A stretch of 64,000 nucleotides of DNA from Varroa destructor (Eukaryota; Arthropoda; Arachnida; Mesostigmata; Varroidae): assembly GCF_002443255.2 (NCBI RefSeq), contig NW_019211457.1, forward strand, positions 28,524,220 to 28,588,219, written 5' to 3'. Position 1 is the stretch's first letter. Every line of letters starts with the position of its first letter. A model generated the notes under the pieces. The model was given only the letters and a program-made list of their open reading frames with translations. It did not search any database and was not told where the DNA came from. The translations under genes and the position numbers were made by a program. Positions 49,009 through 60,626 of the stretch are shown here, piece by piece.

Positions 49009-52000
49009 TTCTAGCCTTTAGCGAACCTGACGCTATAACAATGGTACTACCGCTAAAGCACATGATGAAGCTCAAGTACGTTTCTCCATTGCCGACTACA
49101 TGCAAAGCAGAGATGGCACTTTGATCAACTGGAATAATATCAGCCGTACCGGTAACAGGAGACACGTAACTTCATCGATTTTGTTTCCGAATGGAGTAAT
49201 GGTAAACATAACCAGCTTAAAACGCCAGCGTGGCTGTATACAAGGGCTTTCTGGAGAATGCCTGCTGTTTAGAAGTTGACAGATAAATATACAAATGCAC
49301 GAAACCGTCGAAAACAGGTGACAGAAGCGCAGGGCCAGTGATCGCTTCTATAGGAAAATTAAATAACTGTAGATGTTATTGTTGGGCGATACCTTAACGG
49401 CTTTGGCTTTTCTGTACAAAAAATACAGCCCTTACTCATACACATTAAGGAATGATAGCGAAGTAGTTGGTTATAATTAGTAAATATCAAGACGAACTGA
49501 AACTTCCGTTTGTATATACATATATATACAATGTTTCAAAAGATCGATGTTTTACAAGAGTGACTTGTCATAAAACGAACTCCACAAGGTGCTACTTTCC
49601 GTTTCCCTTTGCTGCGCCGCTTTGGTGCTGAACCTTCAGCTTTTTTTGAATCTTTTTTGGGTGGTTATCTCTCTCATGAAGCTACAAAACTGCAACTCTT
49701 AACAATGAACTATTATATTGTAATATTGGCACTCCTATTAAACAGGACGCTGAGAAAAAAAGGTCTACTTTTTCGATTTCCAATGTTGATTTGCGTTGAG
49801 AACAGAAGCAATAAGAAAAGGTTCATAGTCACCAAGAAGGAAAAAAGTACTTGTTTTAAAAATTAATGAAAAAGTGATCTTATATAGATACCAAACCGAT
49901 TCTTAGTTCCGAGAGAGAGGAAGGATCTTAGTACGTAGTACGTGTCACAGCAGAACCAGTGGGAATCGTGAATTCGGATAGGAGCTACATCCGAACAAAT
50001 ATGTAGAGTGTCTGCATTTGACACGCAGACTGGAGTCGCTTACGGAATAGGAAGTAAATAATAAGGAAATCGCACGGTTAAATGCATATGTTAAATGCTG
50101 TACCAGTAGCGTGTTGAAGCGTAGGAGCAAATGCTACGTAACGAAAACATATGTTCTCTATGAGCGGAACTTGCAGATAGGAAAAGGGCAAGAAAAACAT
50201 TTTATTACCACAGTCACATCCGTTCGTTCAAAGAATGGGCAAGAAGTGGACCAAAAATTAATGGGTTCAGCCCATAGATTAATAGATCAATGATTATTCG
50301 TAGTTTAAAGGTGTAACAAATATATAGTAGGCGGAACATAATAAGAATAAAAAGACGCAATCGGTTAATGTACAAGTGGAATGGACAGATAAGCCTTGTA
50401 CGAAGCTGGTAGGCCAAAGCTTACACTACGTCAAGGGCTTGCGTGCCGGTGGCTTTCTTTGAGAAAGGTCTTTAAAGGAGCCCTTATGTTTCTGTTTATG
50501 TGAAACGTTTCGGAGAAATGGGGCGTCCGGCAATGATTGTGGGCTCCAATTAAAGATGCCATAGCGGAAAAGATTCGCGTGCAGTTGGAAAAACTACAAC
50601 AATAGTGAACGGGTAGAATCACCACTTGGAGATTTTCGATGTTCTAATGATACAGCTACGACGGAGGGCATTCTAACCATTAGGTAAGGACGAGACAGAA
50701 CTAACGTAACGAATTTGATGTGGGTCGTAGAGATATAATAAGATATGGAGGCGTGAAATTGTGTGAACTCGTGGTTCCGATCGTCGTTTGAACAACTAAA
50801 AGAAAGCTATAGAAATGAGCGAAAGAAAGAATAATTAACTCAAGAAAAATGAAAACATGTGCTGCTAAATGATATATTGCAAGTAGCAATCATAATGAGA
50901 TGACAATTATTATCAAGAAAGACACAAATAATAATTACCGTGTGAAAACATTCTGCGGAATTTGATTTATCAAAATTGGCCTTCTATAGATGGAAATCAT
51001 GTAAATCGTATCCGATTTACTGCCGATTGCTGTCGATAGAGGCGCTATCTTCGGTTGCTCACACCGAACTTCAATTTTGTGGGCGAGACCAAATGTTGGC
51101 GAAGCGCTGAAACTCTGAAACGACCTATCGCATTAGCGAATGATATTGGGATTGTTTAACCGTGAGTTAATCAGAAGAAATCCTGTAGCAACAGAGAGAT
51201 AGGTGAATAGAGTTAAACGTAGTTGTATTGACCTTGAAAAAAAAAGAAAAACTAACTACGAAACCAGTCGACTTGAAGTCTTAAAACTCATACGTAATTG
51301 CTATGAATCTTCATTAAACAAATACATGCAGCATGTTCGCGTAGTGTGGTATTGGAATTCAACAAGCAGAGGACTGGCACTGCACAATACAATATGCTGC
51401 CAAAGAAAACAATGCGGGGAGCAAAACTTGCAGTGAATCTAGCTAGAGCAAATATGTTTACCTTTCATATCATCTTACATTCAAATGGTTCATGCAGCGC
51501 AAAACAGGAAACTTATTTTCGGAACGATGTTCGTAAGGTCACTGCTTAAACTTGCTTAAAAGATTTATCCTTTAGTGATTTATGACGGTTCGATCACTGA
51601 AACTAGACCGTTACCGTGAGAGCACTCCAATCCAAGAAGGATCCGCGATTAAAATGAGAACAGCCTAATAGGGAAAAACTGTATGAAAGTTAAAGCAGCC
51701 TGCAGAAACTGTCGCCGGACACGCCCGGAAACCGCACCGAAGGGAAGGTGAGGAACGCCCGACGTACTACGCTATCTTCGTACCCATTGCCTTAAGTGAC
51801 CTGTGTTATTAATTACAAGATATTTAATAATAATGGTAATAATTATGATAGTAACAATATTAAAAAATAAAACTTTTTGCAAAAAAATCGTGTGAACAGT
51901 CAGTGTGCTGTTTTGCTAGGTTGCTAGTAGGCCAAAACAGGCTTAATTTGCTCGCGGAATTATAATCTACTCGTGTTAAAGATGTTCTTAAAATGCCGGT

Positions 52001-52075
52001 CTTAGAAATGTAGTTCTTCCTACCTCTCTTTAGCGGTGCAGTTTGTGAACAACTGTCCAGTATAAAGAATATGAT
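49009..52075. other. Intergenic, OSBPL9 3' end to the next supported exon
   Basis: OSBPL9 3' UTR and then AT-rich DNA. Short open frames at about 49.6-49.9 and 51.2-51.5 kb have no start context, splice signal or recognised peptide. No gene supported. Confidence 0.5.
49358..49363 (+). terminator. Possible OSBPL9 poly(A) signal (ATTAAA)
   Basis: ATTAAA, the commonest variant signal, 350 nt after the OSBPL9 stop. No canonical AATAAA was seen nearer. Confidence 0.3.
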
Positions 52076-52081
52076 TTTATT
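52076..52081 (-). terminator. Poly(A) signal for the minus-strand exon at 52243
   Basis: AATAAA on minus (TTTATT on plus), 162 nt downstream of the TAG at 52243. Confidence 0.4.
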
Positions 52082-52242
52082 ACAGTATAAAGTAAATAAA
52101 TAAAAAACGCGTACATTACGAATTTTTGACAGCACCAAGGTGAGAAGCAGTGAGTCGGATGCGTCACGCTATGAATAAGGAAAACGTGTCGGATATGGTT
52201 TCTTGGATAATGGTGGATCGTGGACAAAGCAGCACGATTTCT

Positions 52243-52494
52243 CTATGGAGGAGGCATAGATTTGAGAAGTATTAAATTATTTAACTTGATTGGTGATAGT
52301 GGAGCCCAATGCAAGTCAATTAAAGGTACGTAATTCAGTCCGTTAGGCGAAGTCTCTGCTTTAATGAAATCGCCCGGAATCCACCCTTCTACAATGACTT
52401 TTGGATTCTGACGATCGATTGCGGTAACTCTTGATGGCACAACTTTTAGGGGTTCCACAAGTAATGCGTAATAAGCGTGATTGGACAGACTGGG
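52243..52494 (-). CDS. Terminal coding exon of an unrecognised gene
   Basis: On minus, an excellent acceptor (pyrimidine-rich tract ending tatttcgtcag) is followed by 83 codons and TAG. The peptide PSLSNHAYYALLVEPLKVV ... KVIVEGWIPGDF ... LIDLHWAPLSPIK ... SMPPP is balanced in composition and looks like a folded domain, but I do not recognise it. The frame extends a little upstream of the acceptor to a TAA, so an alternative acceptor is possible. A minus-strand AATAAA lies 162 nt after the stop, which supports a 3'-terminal exon. Upstream exons, expected at higher coordinates, were not identified. Confidence 0.45.
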   Translation of the reverse strand, partial: PSLSNHAYYALLVEPLKVVPSRVTAIDRQNPKVIVEGWIPGDFIKAETSPNGLNYVPLIDLHWAPLSPIKLNNLILLKSMPPP

Positions 52495-54488
52495 CTGACG
52501 AAATACAAAGGAAATATAAGCTTCACTGACATAGGCACATTAATTCGGATGAAAGCTGCGATGGGTTTATCCTCGCTTGTCGATACTTTCTGTTGAAAGA
52601 TTATGATTAAATTTTTTAAATATCTTTATCAATTTTTAGAGCTACCTGTACTGAAATGCAGTATCATTTGATGTGGACCAAATGTAGTAGCACATTTCTG
52701 CCGGAATTGCCCAAGCAAAGTTTACCCTTTATAATTAGCAAGCTCGGCGGATTAGTTGCGTTCGAACAGAGCTATTTCGATCCTTTTGAACACTGAAGCT
52801 ATCTCGTATAGGTGTATTAAGCTTGTAACTCTAATTCAGCACGTATTTCGCACGAGTTCTTAGCCATAAGGCTAGCAGCGTGTCTAAAAAAAAAAATCTG
52901 TAGTTATTGCTATTGGTTTTGTAACGGGTGTGGACCGAAAGCACGTGTTCGACAATATCCGCATGTAGAAACGTCGCTTATCCTAACCATAAATGTCTTC
53001 TCTTTTTAGTACACAAATACAGCCATCAATTTTTGCTTTGTACATCGCATCATCTTGGATTTGAATCGGGAAACGTTTCTTCTGGAGAAGGCGAAGAACA
53101 ATGCATAATTAAACTATCTCGTTAGAGCTTAGTACCGTACGCTATCGGTAGTTGGCTGTCCGGTCTGTCGATCTTACTTGATTTATCGAAGCTTCTATCA
53201 GTCATATAAGACATAAGACGTATAAAGCGGCATTTTTATAATGGCAACGCAAAAGATGTGCATTATCAACCTGCATTACGCTACTCACACTTATTTAGGC
53301 CTGCGGCAGCTCGGACGAGACTGTTTAGTTTTCCTAATCAGATATTTCTCTCAGTTAAAGTCAGAAGGAAAGGATCAACTGCCGTTTGCTAAGCCCAATT
53401 TCAAAATCGATTCGAAGTTTGGAATCCATTCACTTTTCTTATTAATTTGCAGTTTATGCAGGCAGGAGCTTTTACGTGACCACGTTCTTGTTTTGCAGCG
53501 TACTGTATGTACGTTTACTACGGACGTACGCACGATGTCAGCATGCTTTGGTAATTAAGTTGAACCTTTTAATTTTGGTATTACTATAATGTACACGTTG
53601 TACACGTACATATACAAGTTGGTCATTGATTAATCGAAGAAATAACATTAAATGGAATCTATTTATTTCATCTAGCATTTTCAGTCTAGCGCACTGGGGT
53701 TCCGTTACAGTTTTCACACTCTCAAGTCATTTTTCCTACATAAACAGTAAAAACCATAATAAATATTGTAAATATTGTAATCAATGTATAGAGGAAATCA
53801 ATGTTTCATGACACGCAAAAATTCTAGTTTGTGTCGTGTGCATAAAAGCACCTCGAAGCAAAGAAACAAAATGTGCTGTAAGTATCTCATATTATTTAAG
53901 TAGCAGCTACACGGACGATTAGCTTATATTCTCACTATAGGGAAACCCTATATCCTAATTCAGTTGTACGGCGTAGTGCTGTTATAACGTAGGTTTTTAC
54001 TATTTTCTCATTCGACATTATAAGCTAGAGCTTTTCCGTCGGGTGACCATATTATAACTATAAATTGGGCCCTGAGAAATAATTGGTCTTTTTGGGAAGC
54101 TATATGGCTTTGTGTTGCTCTGTACTTAATTAAGCACAATTAGCGTCCATTGGTGCATCTTAATAAATCTACAGAATCCTTCGAAGCATCGAAGAACCTA
54201 TAGTTAAGCTAAATTAAGCTAGCTAAGACAATCAAGCATGTGGAAGTTATCGATTATTCATGTAAAACAGATAAGGTTATTAAAACTTACTTATATCTAT
54301 CGTGATAGATGAGGATCTATAATGAGGATCACTCAATGCGCTCTCCAAAATGTTACGAAGTTGCACCTATATTCACCTCACTGATATGGTCTGCCAATAG
54401 TATATAATGGTGTCCAGTGACGATCGGATCGGGGAAGTGTTGAGCATTTCGTAAAAAAAAAAACGCTTGTGTTTTCTCACTGTACAAG

Positions 54489-54517
54489 GTTGAAATGTCT
54501 TTCTACGACATTTCAAC
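54489..54517. repeat. Perfect 11-bp hairpin
   Basis: GTTGAAATGTC (54489-54499), a 7-nt loop, then the exact reverse complement GACATTTCAAC (54507-54517). It sits about 180 nt upstream of the putative exon at 54694. Function unknown. Confidence 0.85.
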
Positions 54518-54693
54518 AATTCCTAATTGTTCCCGGATATTTAACCCTGCATATGTTTTCAACTAGTTTTTTAAACATAAACTTTGAATTTCTACCGTGT
54601 ATTCAGTGCCGGTATATCAGCTGAAGTGTATCGAGGTACAAGCACGATCAAAGGTTTTTGATCTTTGGCCGACCTTGATATAGAGTGCTACAG

Positions 54694-54792
54694 ATGTTTG
54701 CGAGCTATGAAACGAATCTCTATTTCATGACGGAAGCTATCATTTTGTTATTGGAAAACCCTCAAGAAGAGCAAATGTTCTTCAATTTTTGG
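54694..54792 (+). CDS. Putative exon of an unrecognised plus-strand gene (exon a)
   Basis: The 99-nt exon follows a gtgctacag acceptor and ends at a consensus donor TGG^GTAAGT (54793). It encodes 33 residues starting MFASYETNLYFMTEAIILLL and ending QMFFNFW, probably helical. The ATG at its first base could be the start codon behind a 5' UTR intron, or an internal Met. It is phase 0 at its end, compatible with the exon at 55761. Family not recognised. Confidence 0.45.
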
Positions 54793-55760
54793 GTAAGTCG
54801 TCCCCCGTGCAATTTTTTATTTCTGCCCGTATATCACGCCTCGTATATGATGTGGTCGTCATTTCACCATGTGAATTTGCATAACCCATGTTCGTTATTG
54901 CTGCTCATAGCGCTTCGACTCGAGATCTTTGCTATAGATTACATGACTTACGAAACGGCTAATACAACCAGCTTCACTAATTGTTCGGGACTTTGCTAAT
55001 TAACCGGGAGACCTTTTTGACATAAACTGGCATAGATGCATTAAGATTCTCCGGTAATCACAAGTACATTACGTTGACTCCTAGCTCTGCTAAAACGCTG
55101 ATGTTTCTCATTCCCAAAGACCTGTTTCCATGACTTGTCATATTTTACAAATAAACATAAAAAAAAAAACAATAAACCATAAAATCCATATTAAATAGAC
55201 ATATTTTGAAAGACATAGTTATGTTGGTACATGTTTTCAAACATTTTATTATTACTTTTTAGCTACAAAGATTATTACTCCTTAGTGTCATATATGTTAC
55301 GTAATATATTAATTAATACAACATTAATCCATGTTTCGTGTATACCCTACATCCCATATGATCTACTATATAACTTGATAAGTATGACACTATGGAAAAC
55401 TCGTAGATTTTGTGTGCCTTATAATTAAAACTGTGTTAGATGAAATACATAATTGGCGAACAGCGAACCAGTGAATATCATTACTTCGCAACTGTAGATT
55501 ATTATTACTATAACCATAATGTTATTGTAAAGAAGTAAAAATTAGCAATAATAAAATAAAAGTAAAAAAGACGTTTTTAAAAATTCATGAAGCTTAACTT
55601 TTTAGTTCTGAAACTAATTTGAATGAAGACGTTTCATTAGGATCAAAGGAAGTTTGGATAGCTAAAATTCTGTTTTTTGCTTCATGCAAGTACAGCCCTT
55701 CACCTGCGCCTCTAATGCGCTTCGGGTTACTCCTGCACTTTCGTGATTCTGTGCCTACAG

Positions 55761-55814
55761 ATTTTATGTGAAATTGCGACAAACCGCTCAAGAAAATGGG
55801 ATCTATTATGGAAG
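55761..55814 (+). CDS. Putative exon of the same plus-strand gene (exon b)
   Basis: A 54-nt exon between acceptor tgtgcctacag and donor AAG^GTAAGG, phase 0 at both ends. It encodes 18 residues, ILCEIATNRSRKWDLLWK. Joined to exon a it reads ...FFNFW-ILCEIATNRS. A caution is that the same DNA is open on minus for 84 codons (55594-55848), with a possible acceptor ataatttcag, so the strand is not settled. Signals on both sides and phase agreement favour plus. Confidence 0.4.
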
Positions 55815-56904
55815 GTAAGGTAAATTGCCACTCAGCTGAAATTATCATCTACTAGAATTTTCCTTAACTACATATCAGTCGAAGTCGAAACGCTGTCTAT
55901 TACGGTAGCGTAAAAAAGTTTTTCCAAAACGAATAAATGTAGTAATTGCCTGCTAAAAGGTTACCATAGATATGTAAGTATTATCATAGCTGGTGGCATC
56001 TATTTGAACTGAAACATATAATAGATAAAAGTATAAAACTGCTCTAAAGAAAGGATTTGAAGCTTCCCTTACCAATTCAACCTGTAGAATTAGATCAATT
56101 ACAACTAGATCAATCTCGTCGTTTATTTCCACCTTCGAGAATTTTCATTATGCACTCAAGGACAATTCACCTTCGAAAGTTACTCGTGTGTGACAAAACA
56201 CGGTGTGCGTCATCCGGCCTTCCACGACGGTACCTTGTCAAGTTATTGTTGCGCCATTTCCTAGGGTTTATACATATGACTTAAGAATTCCACTTTAAAT
56301 GGGCTACACAAAAAACTAACACAGTGGTGGTAATAAAAGTGTAGTATCCTTTTTTGTTATTGTTTTAGCTTATACTGCAATAATATTTCGATCTTTCATC
56401 CTTTGCACAATAATCGCCGTTTCCGTTAATCCAGGTCGTATTTCTATTACAGTCGTCGCTGTCGCAGCGGTAGCCCCTACTGGCGCTGCAGGTTCTATTG
56501 TTTCATTTGTTGCTTCTGTGCCACAGGAACAATGCACTGACGTTAGAATAATTGGCTGCAGAAGCCAAGAAAAGAACGGTGGCCTGTTTATTCGCTTCTC
56601 AAGAATGCCCAACCTAACAAACAATGAAGACGAGGAACGAAAAGGTGGCTTATCAGCTTCGTGTCCCTGTCGGGGACCTAGGGAAGCCGTGGAACACGAT
56701 TTTCACGTGTTCAAGAGCCCAGTCGATGATTTGATATCGATAATTGAAAACATTTCTCGAACGCTTTTATTATAGTCTAAGCCCTCGCGGCCTTGTGTGG
56801 GTGCGAAAATCAGGAATCTCAGGAATTACTGTCTAAGCGATATTTTCCTATATAATAAGTTGATTTTTCTTGATTTGTTTGTTTAAATAAATTAATAAAT
56901 GTAA

Positions 56905-56925
56905 AATATATATATATATATATAT
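56905..56925. repeat. (AT)n microsatellite
   Basis: About ten AT dinucleotides between two coding-like stretches. Confidence 0.9.
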
Positions 56926-57221
56926 GTATAGTGTAATTAATTGTAAGCGCTAACCTCTAATAGGACCCCAGGCCGTATATGGTGAAATCTTTTTCCGGTT
57001 AACCAATGTTGCCCAAAAGGAGAAGCAATCTAAGCAAAACAATAAACTCGAAAAACGATGCACCCGAACATCTAGTAATCTAGATGTCGTGCACAAGTGA
57101 CTGCATCCTCTGGGCGCGTTCCAGTGGCGTTGAGTCCGGCCGCAAACGCTAGCGAAATCACTATAATAGCCATCTCCCACCGCGATTCTCCTATCGTGTG
57201 CAACTAACATTTGCTTTTTTA

Positions 57222-57243
57222 AATATATATATATATATATATA
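57222..57243. repeat. (AT)n microsatellite
   Basis: About eleven AT dinucleotides, some 300 nt after the preceding AT tract. Confidence 0.9.
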
Positions 57244-57559
57244 GCTTATTTAACGGCATTAATGTTAATATTTGATAGTCAGTACAGCTTATCTTCGTGA
57301 TAACATGTCTGCCTAGTTAAGTTATGAAACACTACGTGACTTGAATTTTAGGTCCGGCAGAGCTTTCCATCAGCATGTCATCAGACAGCTGGTCTCGAAA
57401 CGAGGTGTCTGTAACCGGGATCAAACTTAGACCACCATTGACCCCGAGCAAATATGGGTGTAGAAACGGAAATTTTCTAGATTTAAAACCTGGGTTTGAA
57501 AGACACGCGTCGTTTCGTCCTAAAACTGCTTACTCACCCGTTAAAATTAATATCTAATA

Positions 57560-60267
57560 ACAAAAGAACACCAGATGTAAAACCCGGAGATTTAATGCTG
57601 CTTTTAAAGAAATAAGAAAAAAACACACTTGACCTGCTGCGCGATGATCACTTAGCATTTAAAAACAAAAAATAGGATTAAAAAAGTAAGTGTTTACTTG
57701 TATATTAAAGCATCTAGTTATTGGTCAGAGGGTTGCTAGGCTGTTCTGCTCAAACTTTGCGATTCATTTGTAACTTAGTTTGATAATACAATTTCATTTA
57801 GTCGTGACCCTAAATGTTTGAAACATATTAATTTCAAGTGCATAGATGTTAAATCTTAAACCCTAATAGCGGACCGTACGATCCACTGCAATAAAAAAAT
57901 GTCCGCCTAGATCAGGGCAACATCAATAGTTCTAAGTTTGGTAAATTGGAAGCTAAAGAAAGAAATGTAGTATTTTATCCTGGCCCATTTGTCAGTGCAG
58001 CGAATTATGAACACTGAAAACGATGAACAAGTAACGGCCAGTCTTCTCTTTTCTTCCCAACCGTTTCTTGTGCTAGTTAATATTGTGCTATACATGATAT
58101 GATAGTAAGTAACTAGATTTTATCAAGCTTGTTTGAATGTAATCCCAGAAACTGACTAAGACTCGGACTGCAAATAGTCCTACGCATGTGAGACTGTTAG
58201 AATTAGAGTCAAGCCCAGCTAACTAGAACCAGGTTTAAACAGACATAGTATGACGACTAAATTTTAATGCCTTATGAGCTTTATACTCTTCTGGTGAATC
58301 GCTGAAATACAATGGCAACAGAAAAACAAAACGATGTAAGCTTCGTAAAATCACGTTTGTTTGGTGTACAAGCCATTAACTGAAAAAATTAATTAAGTAA
58401 TGTGAGAACATGTGGGCATTGTTTATTCGATTTTCGTTTTGTTACGTTATCTCGTATTTCAGTTTGGCCTTGACTGATTTCTGGCTCTTCCGTGTTGACC
58501 TAGACGTTCCCCTCTATCAGGTCTGTTTATATCGCGACCATTTACAGTGGCCGTCGGTCTTAACTGTCTTTCGTTCATCAGACGTTTTCCTACAACACAC
58601 ACATACACTACAATTGCTTTGTCAGTGCTCTTTCAGAGAACTCTTATGGTTGTACCGTAATGAAGTAATCCATAGCCTTTAATTGCTTCTGTTTCGTCCT
58701 TAAATACCCATAAACGTCTTGTAGAGCGAAAAATAAAGCTATTACAAATAAATTAATCAATGTAAACTGAATAGGCTCGACACGCGTATCAATTATTTGT
58801 CAAATAACGGCTCGCATCCATCGAGTCTTCTGGCTACAGATTGTAGCTAGTAACAATATACATAAAGTAATTGCATTTATTTTTATACACAATTCAGCAG
58901 CAAAAACAAGATCAAGAAGTCTCAAAACGAATACGCTGGTAAAATACTGCACCTGTCCAAGCTTCAGTTTCGTGATTACGTAGAAATAATTTTTAAACAG
59001 ATTTACAGCTGCAATTTCAGGCTGTAATCGTTTATCAGAAATGTTCTGCACACAAAAGCGCCAGAAAGAAAAGTTCCATCGCTACGCAAAAAAAGATTGG
59101 CATTTGTGAGGCAGAAATCTTGCAGTTCTAAGGGAAATACAGAAAACGAGGTAAACATGGCTTCAAATTAAGAGAAAGTGACTCGGCAACCGAAGAAAAG
59201 GAAAATTCTAAAAAAAAAGGAATTCAACGAGCGTCATCTGAGCGACTGCACGACGCTGGCGAATCGGAAACTAGATGCGAGATAATGTAGGTAACATTAA
59301 TATACAAATTTTATTATGATATCGGTGGTCTTCAATTCGTCAATCGGGTGCTATTATATACATAGGTACAAATACCATGGTATGCATCGTGTAGACTAAT
59401 TTTTTTATGAGTTAGCTAAGAATTTTGTTTTGTAAAAGTATGGCCCGAGACGCAGAAACAAGTGCCAACAAAAGAGTTTGAATACTCTAAAAAATGTCCT
59501 TGCTGTTTTTAGGTTCTTCACAGAGTTCAGGTTAGTATAACAGAAAAAACAACACTTTTCTAGAAGGTCAACTTTCGTGGCCAAAAATAGAATGAGGGTT
59601 TCCTTCTCAAGTCCATTATCGTCTAAAAGCGTTACTGATAATATGCACTACCTTATGAAATTCTCAAGAAGTCTATAATAATTTTTTCACAATAAACTAC
59701 AATAAATTTATAGCTACCTACAAAAGCTTGCTTATTGTTTGTAGTAAACTGCTCCACGAATGAGGCCAACTCAAGTGCTTTCTAGACATTTGCTATTAAA
59801 CGATGAAAGTATGTCAACTTTTTTAGAATTTCGAAACTTGTGGCGAGGCAGCATTGAGTTCTGAAGGATCCTGAGTTAGCCTAACTACTTGCTCATTTCA
59901 TATTCAAAACATATGGTATAATTTACGGAGTCCAATCTATGTTGATTGTCTTTAGTTCACGGTGATTTTTGCGTAAAAACAAATGCAGGCCATTCTAGAA
60001 ACACTTCCTGATCAGTGTTATCTTACCGGGATGTTGTAATCTGGACCCCTACATCCGAGACGGCCACTGGATCATTCACATCTCTTGTCATCTCTCTGAT
60101 TATATTATTCAATTATGTTATTGTTCACTTGTGATAATACCATCTCGGGAGTATCAATGTAGCTAAAAATAAATATGTGCGTAAAAATCAAATCGATTCA
60201 CTACTATATGGTATTTCTTACAAGGGATTCGTACGAAGTGCTCAGTCGATTATTACCTATCTGTTAG
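57560..60267. other. AT-rich stretch, nothing supported
   Basis: Short open frames at 58.4-58.7 kb (plus) and 58.8-59.05 kb (minus) are hydrophobic and lack start or splice support. If the plus-strand gene is real, this is part of its intron between exons b and c. Confidence 0.5.
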
Positions 60268-60367
60268 GTTCGTGAGGAAACGACGAGTCCACGCCGTATC
60301 GATGCCATAAACTACGCCTCAATGTCCGTTTCGGGCAGTGTAGATTATCTAGCTGATCTCATACTCC
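60268..60367 (+). CDS. Putative exon of the same plus-strand gene (exon c), possible PXA-like helices
   Basis: Acceptor tatctgttag is followed by an exon in phase 0 encoding VREETTSPRRIDAINYASM and SVSGSVDYLADLILRN. The likely donor is CTCC^GTAATT at 60368 (phase 1); otherwise the frame runs on to a TAA at about 60450. The segment SGSVDYLADLILRNLIISYF loosely resembles the first helix of PXA domains of sorting nexins 13/14/25, but lacks their usual W-Y after the helix, so this is only a suggestion. Later exons would lie beyond the window; a gcttttag acceptor appears near 63989. Confidence 0.5.
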
Positions 60368-60626
60368 GTAATTTGATTATCTCCTATTTTTTACAGTTTG
60401 GCTCCTATTGGGCAGCGACAAATCGAGGCGATTTTTATTTCGGAAAATAAAACGAAAAAAGTTAATTTCATTTTCTTCCTGTCGCCACAGCCAGGAGCAG
60501 CGATCAGAACGGACAGCGATTCGTGTAGAGAGGTTGACGGTGCGTTTGCCATTTTGTTTTTCCGCCGAAAACGCCGATGGTGACGTTCACCATACCGACA
60601 GCATATTTAGAAGTAGGGGTACGTGA

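Larger units (their letters stand above)
56369..57557. other. Unresolved coding-like stretch, both strands open
   Basis: Plus: after acceptor gttttag, a frame is open from 56369 to a stop at 56775, with a hydrophobic run (ITVVAVAAVAPTGAAG) and then a polar part (PNLTNNEDEERKGG ... SIIENISRTLLL). Minus: after acceptor ggcttctgcag, a 61-residue frame runs from 56555 to a TAA at 56370 (TEATNETIEPAAPVGATAAT ... IIVQRMKDRNII). A third, plus, frame runs from acceptor gaattttag (57352) to TAA 57557 (MSSDSWSRNEVSVTGIKLRP ...). At least one is probably exonic; I cannot tell which, and none matches a family I know. Confidence 0.35.
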
